NCBI GenBank assembly: GCA_900757235.1
Contig: CAAENB010000144.1
Coordinates: 1-24,881 of the forward strand
DNA from: an uncultured Collinsella sp.
GTDB taxonomy: Bacteria; Actinomycetota; Coriobacteriia; Coriobacteriales; Coriobacteriaceae
DNA length: 24,881 bases
Direction: 5' to 3'
The position numbers and the translations under genes were made by a program. The notes beneath the pieces are model-generated. The model worked only from the letters and a program-made list of their open reading frames with translations, was not told the DNA's origin and searched no databases. Positions 1 through 8,069 of this stretch are shown here, piece by piece (position 1 is the stretch's first letter; each line of letters starts with the position of its first letter).

Positions 1-67
1 CCGGCCACTAATAACCTTTTTCACTCCGGCTGCAAGCAGAGTCGTTCAAAAGGTTATTAGTGGCCGG
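1..67. repeat. Perfect 20-bp inverted repeat at window edge
   Basis: Bases 1-20 are the exact reverse complement of bases 48-67, leaving a 27-base loop. The arms begin CCGGCCACTAATAACC. The stem may extend beyond the left edge, which cannot be seen. It has no T-run on the right-hand side, so it is not a typical intrinsic terminator for a plus-strand gene. It could be a dispersed palindromic element, a terminal-repeat mini-element, or the terminator of a gene outside the window. Confidence 0.9.
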
Positions 68-253
68 GCCCGCTCCCTTATGCACCACCATTGGGAACTT
101 TGGCTGATACTTTGAAAGCAATGGGGCTTTTGTTGGCAGGGCCTTTGAGCCCGATTGGGAACTTTGGGACCGCCTTAAACGTTTGGCTGGATGGTGCTTT
201 GGGTACCCTTTGTTTTACTTTGGATTGATTCGCTGACTTTGGAGGGTTAGATT
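68..253 (+). promoter_or_regulatory. T/G-rich leader of the nitroreductase gene with 14-bp direct repeat
   Basis: This intergenic stretch is strongly T- and G-rich on the plus strand. The 14-mer ATTGGGAACTTTGG occurs exactly at 90-103 and again at 154-167, a 64-bp step. A good ribosome binding site, GGAGGG at 242-247, lies 7 bases before the ATG at 254. I do not see a convincing -35/-10 pair. The repeats could be an operator or a duplicated fragment. Confidence 0.5.
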
Positions 254-784
254 ATGGGATATTTGGATTTGGCTCGGTCTCGGTATTCTTGTCGCGAGTT
301 TGAGAATCGTTCTGTTGAGCAAGCTGTGGTGGATGCCATTGTTGAGGCTGGGCGGATTGCTCCTTCTGCTTGTAATAATCATCCAGCCCGTGTGATGATG
401 CTGGATACGCCTGAGCTGTTGGAGAAGGCTGCTGCTTGTCAGCCTCGGTTTGCTCGTGATGGGTCTATCTTTGGAGCTCCGCTTGTCTTCCTTATTTGCA
501 GCGTTACCGATGATGCTTGGGTACGCCCGTATGACCAGATGAATTCCAGTGAAATCGATACGTCCATCGTGTGTGATCAGATGATGATGGAGGCCACCGA
601 GCAGGGCCTGGGAACGTGCTGGGTATGCCATTTTAAGCCTGAGGTGGCACAGGAGCAGTTCAACCTGCCCGAGGGCGTCTATCCCTATCACATGCTCGTC
701 TGCGGCTATCCCGCCGACCATATCGCCGACCCCGAGCATCGCGAGGCCCGCACCATTCCCCTCTCCGACTTCCTCCTCAAGTAG
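254..784 (+). CDS. Nitroreductase family protein
   Basis: A 176-residue protein with the layout of small FMN-dependent nitroreductases, which reduce nitro compounds, quinones or related substrates with NAD(P)H in the cytoplasm. The N-terminal FMN phosphate-binding motif is visible as RSRYSCREF (residues 8-16), followed by the helix with APSACNNHPARV (36-47). The GLGTCWVCHF segment in the second half is also typical of the family. The start is fixed by GGAGGG seven bases upstream. It is the only plus-strand gene here and converges on divIVA, with separate terminators between them. Its 5' half uses almost only T- and G-ending codons, while the 3' third is dominated by C-ending codons, which is unlike any neighbour. 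The true substrate cannot be told from sequence. Confidence 0.9.
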   Translation: MGYLDLARSRYSCREFENRSVEQAVVDAIVEAGRIAPSACNNHPARVMMLDTPELLEKAAACQPRFARDGSIFGAPLVFLICSVTDDAWVRPYDQMNSSEIDTSIVCDQMMMEATEQGLGTCWVCHFKPEVAQEQFNLPEGVYPYHMLVCGYPADHIADPEHREARTIPLSDFLLK

Positions 785-830
785 TTTTTGGCACATGCCC
801 TAAAACCTACCTTTTACCGCTCACCCATTT

Positions 831-869
831 GCCGAGTTCTGCGCCACTATGTGCAGGGCTCGGTTTTTT
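831..869 (+). terminator. Intrinsic terminator of the nitroreductase gene
   Basis: The stem CCGAG (832-836) pairs with CTCGG (859-863), and an inner stem CTGC (839-842) pairs with GCAG (853-856). Six T residues follow at 864-869 on the plus strand. Confidence 0.85.
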
Positions 870-894
870 ATGTTGCGCGCCCCTGCGCAGTTAT

Positions 895-924
895 AAAAAA
901 GGACCCGCAAGGTGCGGGTCCTTT
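895..924 (-). terminator. Intrinsic terminator after divIVA
   Basis: GGACCCGC (901-908) pairs perfectly with GCGGGTCC (914-921) around a 5-base loop. On the minus strand the stem is followed by a six-T run (complement of 895-900), which makes it a strong terminator for the yggS-sepF-yggT-divIVA transcript. The plus-strand side has only TTT, so it is weaker in that direction. Confidence 0.9.
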
Positions 925-950
925 CTAGGCACTAAATTGTAGGCCGAATG

Positions 951-1625
951 TTAGTCCAGGTCGTCGGCGGCAAAGTTGTCGATCGGGGCGAAAGGATCGG
1001 CCACGGGGACAACCGGGTCAGCGACGGGCAGCGGCTCGGCGGGAACAGTCACCGCAGGAGAAGCGGCAGAACCGACCGGCGTGGAGGCCATGAGGTCGGC
1101 CGGGAAGGAGTTCTGGGCATCGTCCATAAAATGCTGGATGAGCTTGAGGTACTCGGCCTTGAACTCCTCGCGGGAGGCCTTCAGACGGTCGATCTCCTCG
1201 AGCTCGGCCTGCTTCTCGGTCAGAGCCTGGCGGATAACCTCGCGGGCCTTGGCGTCAGCCTCGTTGCGGATACGCTCAGCGTTCTCGTTGGCATCGTTAA
1301 CGATGGTCTCAGCGGTCTGCTGGGCAGCGATCAGGGCAGCGGAAATCTGGCGCTCCTGAGCGGAGAAGTCAGGGGCGGGAGCAGCCACGGGGGCGGCAGG
1401 AACGGCCTGGGCGGTGGCATCCTGAGCCTGGGCAAGCTGAGCCTGCGCATCGGCAAGCTGCTGCTCGGTAGCAGTCAGACGACCCTTAAGGTCGACGATC
1501 TTAGCGAGCATGGCGTCAACCTCGGAGGACAGCGTCTCCAAGAAGACGTCGACCTCAGCAGGATCGTAGCCACGCTTGGCCTCAGAGAAAGTCTGGGCCT
1601 GGATGTCTGCAGGGGTAATAGCCAT
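951..1625 (-). CDS. divIVA: DivIVA-domain cell division / polarity protein
   Basis: A 224-residue coiled-coil protein. Residues 13-29 (FSEAKRGYDPAEVDVFL) match the conserved DivIVA N-terminal membrane-curvature-sensing domain. They are followed by a coiled coil (about 30-70), an Ala/Pro hinge (about 71-86), a second long coiled coil (about 88-168) and an acidic Pro/Ala/Val/Asp-rich tail. In Gram-positive bacteria DivIVA binds negatively curved membrane at poles and septa and recruits division or elongation partners. In Actinomycetota it (Wag31) directs polar growth. Which role it plays here is not visible. The start ATG at 1625 has AAGGAGA upstream. It is the last gene of the yggS-sepF-yggT-divIVA group, before a strong terminator. 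Confidence 0.93.
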   Translation of the reverse strand: MAITPADIQAQTFSEAKRGYDPAEVDVFLETLSSEVDAMLAKIVDLKGRLTATEQQLADAQAQLAQAQDATAQAVPAAPVAAPAPDFSAQERQISAALIAAQQTAETIVNDANENAERIRNEADAKAREVIRQALTEKQAELEEIDRLKASREEFKAEYLKLIQHFMDDAQNSFPADLMASTPVGSAASPAVTVPAEPLPVADPVVPVADPFAPIDNFAADDLD

Positions 1626-1686
1626 AACAAGTCTCCTTTTTCATCGCCTCGGCGCTACACGCCCGACGTAAGTTACTAAGTCAGTT

Positions 1687-1968
1687 CTACACGAGTATAC
1701 CTATAAGAAGCTGCAGAACCAGCCTCTGCACCAACTGCAACGCAATAATCGCAACGACCGGCGAAAAATCGATACCGCCCATCGGCGGGATGAAACGACG
1801 GAACAGGTTGAGCCACGGACCGCACACGCTATCAAGCACCGCGGCAATATCCTGAAGCAAACCGCCCTGCTTCATGGGAATCCACGTCATAAAGCAGTAG
1901 ACGACAATGAGCGTGGAATAGAAGTTGAACAGCGTGTTGACCAGCTGGACGATAGTGTAGATGTTGAT
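1687..1968 (-). CDS. yggT: YggT/YlmG family membrane protein, apparent non-ATG start
   Basis: Small membrane protein with two hydrophobic segments, as in the YggT/YlmG family encoded between sepF and divIVA in many Gram-positive bacteria. The first segment reads YTIVQLVNTLFNFYSTLIVV, then the conserved loop FMTWIPM and FRRFIPPMGGIDFSP, then the second segment near the C-terminus. The only in-frame ATG (1888-1890) would delete the whole first membrane segment. The reading frame is open back to the sepF stop at 1990-1992, but that stretch has no ATG, GTG or TTG. AGGAG lies 6 bases before an ATC at 1966-1968 and directly abuts an ATT at 1972-1974. I therefore place the start at the ATC, giving 93 residues. 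The function of the family is poorly defined; it has been linked to membrane and nucleoid organisation. The family call is firm, the start is inference. Confidence 0.8.
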   Translation of the reverse strand: MNIYTIVQLVNTLFNFYSTLIVVYCFMTWIPMKQGGLLQDIAAVLDSVCGPWLNLFRRFIPPMGGIDFSPVVAIIALQLVQRLVLQLLIGILV

Positions 1969-1989
1969 GGGAATCTCCTCGTCTTGTCT

Positions 1990-2712
1990 TTACTTAAGGT
2001 AGCCGTCGGCACGAAGCTTCTTGAGATCGGAATCTTTGACCTCGCAGCCGGCGGGCAGCACCATGAACACGCGGTCGCCCACCTCCTTGACCGTGGCACC
2101 CAGACCGCAGGCAAAGCCGTAAGAGAAGTCCAAGACGCGCTTAGCAACTTCGGTGCGTACGCCCACAAAAATCAGTGCGACAGGCTGCTTGGTGCGAACG
2201 CGGCGCACTACGGTCTCCACGTCGTCATAGCTCTCGGGGCGCAGGACATAGGCCGGCAGCTGCGGCGTGGCGTTGATGATGTTGCTCGCATAGGCCGAGG
2301 CATCGCTCTGTGCAGGCGCGGGCGCAGCGGCGGCACGGGCGCGGGTGTTCTCGGCGTAGCTCGACGGCGTGTCATAGGCACCAGGACGATAACCGCTCGC
2401 AACGCTGTCCTGCGAGCGCGAAGGCGGGTTATACGTCGTGGCATGGCGGGAGTCATCGCCGACCAGCTGACCGGAGCGCGTATACACGGCAACCGACTCA
2501 GCTTCACCACGGCGCGTCTGACCAAGCAGGCCGTTGCTCGGCTCGTCTTGGGTGTAGAAGCCCTCGCCCGAAGCACCGCTGTAGCCGTTGCCCTGATAAC
2601 CATCGTCATAGCCGTCATCGTAGCCGTAGTCGTCGTCCCGGCCATAACCCTGGTCGTAACCCTGCTGGCCGCCCAGGTGCATCTTATTTTTAATCTCGTC
2701 AAGGAAGCCCAT
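1990..2712 (-). CDS. sepF: Cell division protein SepF
   Basis: A 240-residue SepF. Residues 1-12 (MGFLDEIKNKMH) look like the amphipathic membrane-binding helix. Residues about 15-55 form a Tyr/Gly/Asp-rich low-complexity linker with eight Tyr, and about 55-150 is a second disordered linker. The SepF core (about 153-224) carries the family pattern, including RTKQPVALIF and AKRVLDFSYGFACGLGATV. SepF polymerises at the membrane, binds the FtsZ C-terminal tail and can replace FtsA as tether. No ftsA is present here, so this is the likely Z-ring anchor. A longer in-frame start at 2763 exists, but the ATG at 2712 has GAGAGGA upstream and yields the canonical N-terminus. The gene is followed directly by yggT. 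Confidence 0.95.
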   Translation of the reverse strand: MGFLDEIKNKMHLGGQQGYDQGYGRDDDYGYDDGYDDGYQGNGYSGASGEGFYTQDEPSNGLLGQTRRGEAESVAVYTRSGQLVGDDSRHATTYNPPSRSQDSVASGYRPGAYDTPSSYAENTRARAAAAPAPAQSDASAYASNIINATPQLPAYVLRPESYDDVETVVRRVRTKQPVALIFVGVRTEVAKRVLDFSYGFACGLGATVKEVGDRVFMVLPAGCEVKDSDLKKLRADGYLK

Positions 2713-2772
2713 GGTTGTGTCCTCTCGCGGTTTAGTGCAGGCGCCCCGATAATCAGTGCGCACTTCAGAGCC

Positions 2773-3510
2773 TTATTTTACTGCAAACTCCGGGCTAAAT
2801 ACTACCCTGCCCAGGCGAACGAGCGTAGAGCCCTCCTCAAGGGCAGGCTCAAAGTCCTCGCTCATGCCGCAGGAAAGCTCAGGCAGGTTCAAATCAGGAT
2901 GCGCCGCCTCCAGCTCATCCCTCAGCTCACGAAGCCCCGCAAAGGTGCGGCGTGCCACATCCTTATTCCCCCGGGGCGCCATAGTCATAAGCCCCTGTAC
3001 GCAAATTCCCTCAAGTTCCGCAAGCTCACCCGCGGCGGCGCGAATCTCATCGGGCGAAAAGCCTCCCTTCGACTCCTCACCACTCACATTGACCTCGATG
3101 AGCACACGCTGGGGACCGGCGAGCTCGCCTGCCTCAATCTTGCGGACAGCACGGCTCGAGATCGCCTGCGCCAGATGCAGCGAACCCACCGAGTGAATCA
3201 GCTCGGCTGAGCCCAGCACCGCATTGATCTTATTGGTCTGCAGGTTGCCGATCATATCGAAGCGCACCTCGGGCAGCTCCGGATGCTCCGCCAGACCCGT
3301 GAGCTTGCGAACCAGCTCCTGCGGGCGGTTCTCGGCAAAATGGCGATACCCCGCCTGGATGGCGGCAACGGTCTCATCGACACCAACGGTCTTAGACACG
3401 GCAATGAGGCGCGCGGCGTCGTGGGGGCGGCCCGCGCGATCGAGCGCCGCATAAAAACGTTCCAGAATCTGCTCGCGGCGAGCGCGCATCAAGTCCAAAT
3501 AGTTATCCAT
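2773..3510 (-). CDS. yggS: YggS/YlmE family PLP homeostasis protein
   Basis: A 245-residue pyridoxal-phosphate-binding protein of the PLPHP (YggS/YlmE/PROSC) family, a single TIM-barrel protein related to the N-domain of alanine racemase. The PLP lysine is K40 in LIAVSKTVG, and the HFAENRPQEL, MIGNLQTNK, EVNVSGEESKGG and GLMTM segments are family hallmarks. It buffers intracellular PLP and affects amino acid metabolism; no catalytic reaction is established for the family. The start was set at the ATG at 3510, which has GGAGG upstream, rather than the upstream extension to 3594, which would run through the GC-rich hairpin. It is the first gene of the group yggS-sepF-yggT-divIVA. Confidence 0.95.
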   Translation of the reverse strand: MDNYLDLMRARREQILERFYAALDRAGRPHDAARLIAVSKTVGVDETVAAIQAGYRHFAENRPQELVRKLTGLAEHPELPEVRFDMIGNLQTNKINAVLGSAELIHSVGSLHLAQAISSRAVRKIEAGELAGPQRVLIEVNVSGEESKGGFSPDEIRAAAGELAELEGICVQGLMTMAPRGNKDVARRTFAGLRELRDELEAAHPDLNLPELSCGMSEDFEPALEEGSTLVRLGRVVFSPEFAVK

Positions 3511-3560
3511 TGCTAATCGCCTCCGCTGACAGCCAAACAAGTAGTCCCATGCTAACGCAA

Positions 3561-3592
3561 GAGCGCGGCCCCGCATGTGCAAGGCCGCGCTC
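3561..3592 (-). terminator. GC-rich hairpin after phoU, probable terminator
   Basis: GAGCGCGGCC (3561-3570) pairs perfectly with GGCCGCGCTC (3583-3592) around a 12-base loop. It lies between the end of phoU and the start of yggS. On the minus strand it is followed by TTGCGTT, not a clean T-run, so it may be a weak terminator or an mRNA-stabilising 3' end. Confidence 0.6.
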
Positions 3593-3629
3593 ACTTAGGT
3601 ATTTACAATCTTTCGACGAACGGGGTTAC

Positions 3630-4487
3630 TTACTCCTCGTCGTCCTCGCCATCGTCCTCGTCCTCAAGATGATCGAGCAGGTAGCGAAGACCCTCGCTGA
3701 CCTCGTTGGCGGGCACCTTGGCAACGTAGCGCGCGTCGACGGCGGGCCTCATGATAACGCCCTCGCCCGAAGGCACGCGCATGCTCTCGAGCTCATCCTC
3801 GTCCACACGGGCGATATCGCCGGCGTTCATACGCTGACCAGTCAACAGGAAGGTCAGACGGCAAGCGGCATCGATGGAAATCGAAGCGATGCGATCGAGG
3901 TAGCGCGAAACCATGATTGCGCGGCGCAGGTCGTCATAGTTGCTGTCGTCGTCCATAAAGTCGCCCGTATCCATGCGGTTAAAGGTGCGGAAGAACTTCT
4001 CGTAGGCGGCGTGCACTGGCTCGTCCTCGACAGCCAGGTTGCAGATGATGGACATGTCATTGGTGACGAGCGCGGAAAGCGAAGAGCCCAGCACCTGGTA
4101 GACGGCCTCAGCCTCGGCCTCGACCGTGCCGACAAGCTCCTTGGGCAGCGAGATGTCAGCCTTGATCATATGACGCGTGGCGCGGCAGATCTGACGGACC
4201 TTATCGGTCATGCGCTGCAGGTTAAAGTCGACGTAGATGATCGTCTGAAGCAGGCGGAAGTCGGAGGCGACCGGTGACTGCGTGGCGATCAGGTTATAGC
4301 AGACGGCCTCCAGGTTGGCGCAGCGTGCGTCAATCGAAAGCGTGCGCTTCTTGGTCTTGGTGGCGAGCTTGCGGTCGTCGGTCACATAGGCCTTCACGGC
4401 ATCGTGGAGGGCCAGATCGACGGCCTCGTAAATGCTCAGCATCTCGTGACGGGCCTCGATGAGCTGACGGGAAAACAGTTTGCGCAT
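3630..4487 (-). CDS. phoU: PhoU-like phosphate signalling regulator
   Basis: A 285-residue, mostly helical protein resembling PhoU, which contains two three-helix bundles and links the PstSCAB transporter to the phosphate-sensing histidine kinase, holding the response off when phosphate is plentiful. Segments such as VASDFRLLQTIIYVDFNLQRMTDKV and the second-bundle ISRYLDRIASISIDAA-like stretch (MVSRYLDRIASI) match the family's metal-binding E/DxxxD-type helices. It is longer than the usual 220-240 residues because of a tail of about 60 residues ending in a run of Asp/Glu (DHLEDEDDGEDDEE). It lies last in the pst operon, the usual place. The ATG at 4487 follows TTGGAG. The acidic tail is unusual and its function is unknown. 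Confidence 0.9.
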   Translation of the reverse strand: MRKLFSRQLIEARHEMLSIYEAVDLALHDAVKAYVTDDRKLATKTKKRTLSIDARCANLEAVCYNLIATQSPVASDFRLLQTIIYVDFNLQRMTDKVRQICRATRHMIKADISLPKELVGTVEAEAEAVYQVLGSSLSALVTNDMSIICNLAVEDEPVHAAYEKFFRTFNRMDTGDFMDDDSNYDDLRRAIMVSRYLDRIASISIDAACRLTFLLTGQRMNAGDIARVDEDELESMRVPSGEGVIMRPAVDARYVAKVPANEVSEGLRYLLDHLEDEDDGEDDEE

Positions 4488-4541
4488 GGTTCACTCCAAT
4501 CAGTTGGGTGCGGTCATGCCGCCCGCACAGTGAATATGCAC

Positions 4542-4559
4542 CGGACCAGGTCCGATCGG
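4542..4559 (-). repeat. Small dyads between pstB and phoU
   Basis: The 92-base gap between pstB and phoU contains the palindrome CGGACCAGGTCCG (4542-4554), overlapping CCGATCGG (4552-4559). It could form a small hairpin that sets phoU expression relative to pstB, or be incidental. There is no T-run, so it is not a classical terminator. Confidence 0.4.
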
Positions 4560-4579
4560 CTTGGGACTAGTCGCACCGA

Positions 4580-5383
<804 letters not shown>

Positions 5384-5395
5384 GGGACTCCTTAA

Positions 5396-6301
5396 CTAGC
5401 GACGCTTGCGCGACAGGAAGCGCGCAAACAGGTTGAAGGCCAGAATGATCACCATCAGCAAGAGCGCGGTGCCGTAGGCTGCGTTCATGTTGATGCCGTC
5501 GTTTGCAAGCAGGTACAGGTGAACCGTCATGGGGCGGCCAGAATCGAGCGGCGAAATAGGTAGATTGATGGCTTGGCCCATGGTGTAGAGCACCACCGCG
5601 GTCTCGCCAATGGCACGGCCGATGGCGAGGACGATGCCCGTGGCAATGCGGCCAAAGGCAGAAGGAAGCACGATCTTGGAGACGACCTGCCACTTGGTGG
5701 CGCCCAGGCCGTACGCGCCCCAACGGATATAGCGCGGAACGGCGCGAATGGCCTCTTCGGTGGTGCGCATGACGATGGGAAGCATCAAGAGCGCGAGTGC
5801 CAGAGCGGCCGAGACCATCGAAAGGCCCAGACCCATGGCCTCGACAAACAAGGCGTAGCCAAACAGGCCCATAACGATGGAGGGCACCGAGGCCAAAGCG
5901 TCAGCAGCGTAGCGAATGAGCTCGACGACCTTGCCCTGCTTGGCGTACTCGGCCAGATAGACGGCTGCCAGCACAGCGATCGGCGTGCAGATAAGCATGG
6001 CGAGCGCCGTCACATAGACGGTCGAGACGATCGTGGGCCAAATTCCGCCCTCGGCGTTGACGCCCTGGGGCCAACCGAAGATAAAGTCGAGCGAGATATG
6101 CGGCAGGCCGTTAATGACCACGTAGGCGATGATAGCGACCAGCACCAGTGTGGTGATGTATGCCGCGGCACGAAACACGCCAAGCATGATCTTGTTGGAC
6201 AGGTCCTTGTTGATGCGACCCTTCTTGCCGTGGGAAAGGGCACGCTTGATGCGCTCGCGCGACGAGGTCGTATCGACCGTCGTGTCAACGGAATCGGACA
6301 T
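5396..6301 (-). CDS. pstA: Phosphate ABC transporter permease PstA
   Basis: A 301-residue integral membrane permease. After a hydrophilic N-terminus (1-37) come six predicted hydrophobic segments. The cytoplasmic EAA coupling loop that contacts PstB is seen at about 182-213 (EEAIRAVPR, GLGATKWQVVSKIVLP). RAIGETAVVLYTMGQA downstream of it is typical of PstA/PstC. It pairs with PstC to form the phosphate channel. The start ATG at 6301 lies 3 bases after the pstC stop, with a GAGGGGG ribosome binding site inside the end of pstC. Confidence 0.97.
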   Translation of the reverse strand: MSDSVDTTVDTTSSRERIKRALSHGKKGRINKDLSNKIMLGVFRAAAYITTLVLVAIIAYVVINGLPHISLDFIFGWPQGVNAEGGIWPTIVSTVYVTALAMLICTPIAVLAAVYLAEYAKQGKVVELIRYAADALASVPSIVMGLFGYALFVEAMGLGLSMVSAALALALLMLPIVMRTTEEAIRAVPRYIRWGAYGLGATKWQVVSKIVLPSAFGRIATGIVLAIGRAIGETAVVLYTMGQAINLPISPLDSGRPMTVHLYLLANDGINMNAAYGTALLLMVIILAFNLFARFLSRKRR

Positions 6302-6304
6302 AGC

Positions 6305-7231
6305 CTACCCCCTCTTTTTCTTGGAAATCAGACGGACGATGCCCACCAGCGTGGCGGAGATGATAAACAGGACCACGCCCATACCGAACAGCGCCGAGCG
6401 GTGCAGACCCGAGGAATAGCTCATGTCGAGCGCGATCTGGCTCGTGAGCGTCGAGATGGGGCTCGCGATGCTGTCGGGAATAACCGGGGCGTTACCCACG
6501 ACCATGAGCACGGCCATGGTCTCGCCGATGGCGCGACCCATACCCAGCACGATGGCATCCACGATACCCAGCTTGGCGGCAGGTAGCACGACCTTATAGA
6601 TGGTCTGCCACTTAGTAGCACCCATAGCATACGATGCCTCGCGAATACCCATGGGAATGGAATTGAGGGCATCGATGGTGAGCGTGGTGATGGTAGGGAC
6701 GATCATGATGGCAAGCACGAACCACGCCGTCAGCGCACCAAAACCAAGACCACCGGTCAGTTGCGCGATAAACGGACGGATGATGATCATGCCAAAGAAG
6801 CCATAGATGATAGAAGGGATGCCGGCCAACAGGTCAACTGCAGGGCTGATGAGCTTGCGCACGCGCTTGCCGGCGATCTCGACCAGATACACGGCCGTGC
6901 CCACGCCTAGGGGCACACCCATGGCGAGCGCACCGACGGTCACCAGACCCGAGCCGGCAAGCAGCGACACGATGCCGTAGTGGCCCTCAGAGGGCGCCCA
7001 CGTAAAGCTAAAGAAGTCCGCCAGACCGATGTCGGTAAAGACGGGCAGCGCCGAGTACGTGGTAAAGACAAAAATCAGGATGACGGTAACAACCGCCAAG
7101 AACGCGCAGGCAAAGAAGATCCACTGCAGCGCCTTCTCCTTGATATAGGTGCTGCGCGATACGAGCGCCAGCTCGCGCTTCTTGGGCGCCTGACCATTCT
7201 GCTCAGTCTGGGAGTTTTCCTGTGCTTCCAT
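6305..7231 (-). CDS. pstC: Phosphate ABC transporter permease PstC
   Basis: A 308-residue membrane permease, partner of PstA. A charged N-terminal region of about 35 residues precedes six hydrophobic segments. The EAA loop reads EASYAMGATKWQTIYKVVLPAA, and RAIGETMAVLMVVGN follows. A GTG at 7240 would give three more residues, but GGGGAG is well spaced only for the ATG at 7231, which sits a single base after the pstS stop codon (7233-7235). The two genes are therefore likely translationally coupled. Confidence 0.97.
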   Translation of the reverse strand: MEAQENSQTEQNGQAPKKRELALVSRSTYIKEKALQWIFFACAFLAVVTVILIFVFTTYSALPVFTDIGLADFFSFTWAPSEGHYGIVSLLAGSGLVTVGALAMGVPLGVGTAVYLVEIAGKRVRKLISPAVDLLAGIPSIIYGFFGMIIIRPFIAQLTGGLGFGALTAWFVLAIMIVPTITTLTIDALNSIPMGIREASYAMGATKWQTIYKVVLPAAKLGIVDAIVLGMGRAIGETMAVLMVVGNAPVIPDSIASPISTLTSQIALDMSYSSGLHRSALFGMGVVLFIISATLVGIVRLISKKKRG

Positions 7232-7232
7232 G

Positions 7233-8069
7233 CTACTCACTCCCCTTCTCGTCGTTGGTGACGGGAATAAAGCCCGCCTCGCGAATCTGCTTGTCCATCT
7301 TTTCGGATGTCACGTAGTCGATGTAATCTTGCGCCTGCTGCGAAGGCGCACCCTTCACAAAGAAGTAAAGGTCGCGCGAGATGGGATAGCCGCCGCTCGC
7401 GACCGTCTTCTCGGACGCCTCAACATGATTGACCGAGACGGCCTTGACCGAGGTCTTGGCGTTGAGGCTATCGACGAAGCCCAGCGAAATGTAGCCGATG
7501 GCACCGCGCGAACGAGATACCACGTCGCGCACCTGGCCCGTGCCCGAAAGAACGGCGGACCGGCGATCGAACGGGGTGCCGTCCATCACGATGGTGCGGA
7601 AGGCCTCACGCGTGCCAGACGCCTCGTCTCGGTTGATGACCTGAATCTTCAGGTCCTCTCCGCCGACTTCCTTCCAGTTGGTGATCTTACCGGCGTAAAT
7701 ATCACGGAGCTGCTCGGTCGAGAGGTTATCGACCGGGTTATCGTCGTTCACGATGACCGCGATACCGTCGTGGGCAATGACGATGGGAGTCAGGCCCAGA
7801 TCCTGTTCGTCGGCATTGAGTCCACGGGAGGAGCTGGCGATATCGGCCGTGCCAGCGCTGACGGCTTCGATGCCAGCGGAAGAGCCCAAACCGGAAACGA
7901 GCACGTCGATGCCGGTCTCCTCCTTAAAGCCCTCTGCCGCAATCTCGGCGATAGGAAGGCAGGTCGTGGAGCCGGCCACGGTAATGGAAGAGGTAGAAGA
8001 TCCCGAAGAACAGGCGCACAGCGTAAGCGTAAGCACAGCGGCGCTCAGGACCGATACGATCTTTCTCAT
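7233..8069 (-). CDS. pstS: Phosphate-binding lipoprotein PstS
   Basis: A 278-residue periplasmic-type binding protein anchored as a lipoprotein. The signal peptide runs from MRKIVSVL through a hydrophobic core to the lipobox LCAC, with C20 the lipidated cysteine, followed by a Ser/Thr/Gly linker. Phosphate-contacting loops are seen at AGSTTC (32-37), VSGLGSSAG (58-66) and NRDEASGTREAF (146-157), as in PstS. It captures phosphate outside the membrane and delivers it to PstCA. Its ATG overlaps the pgeF stop in an ATGA arrangement (8066-8069), which suggests translational coupling and places pgeF in the same transcript. Confidence 0.97.
   Translation of the reverse strand: MRKIVSVLSAAVLTLTLCACSSGSSTSSITVAGSTTCLPIAEIAAEGFKEETGIDVLVSGLGSSAGIEAVSAGTADIASSSRGLNADEQDLGLTPIVIAHDGIAVIVNDDNPVDNLSTEQLRDIYAGKITNWKEVGGEDLKIQVINRDEASGTREAFRTIVMDGTPFDRRSAVLSGTGQVRDVVSRSRGAIGYISLGFVDSLNAKTSVKAVSVNHVEASEKTVASGGYPISRDLYFFVKGAPSQQAQDYIDYVTSEKMDKQIREAGFIPVTNDEKGSE

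Noticed and set aside
215..796. Minus-strand open frame opposite the nitroreductase gene
   Set aside because: The plus-strand gene has clear FMN-binding motifs, a ribosome binding site and its own terminator; the antisense frame has none.
1687..1890. A short YggT starting at the ATG at 1890
   Set aside because: This would remove the first membrane segment, and the upstream in-frame sequence is clearly the missing N-terminal part of the family.
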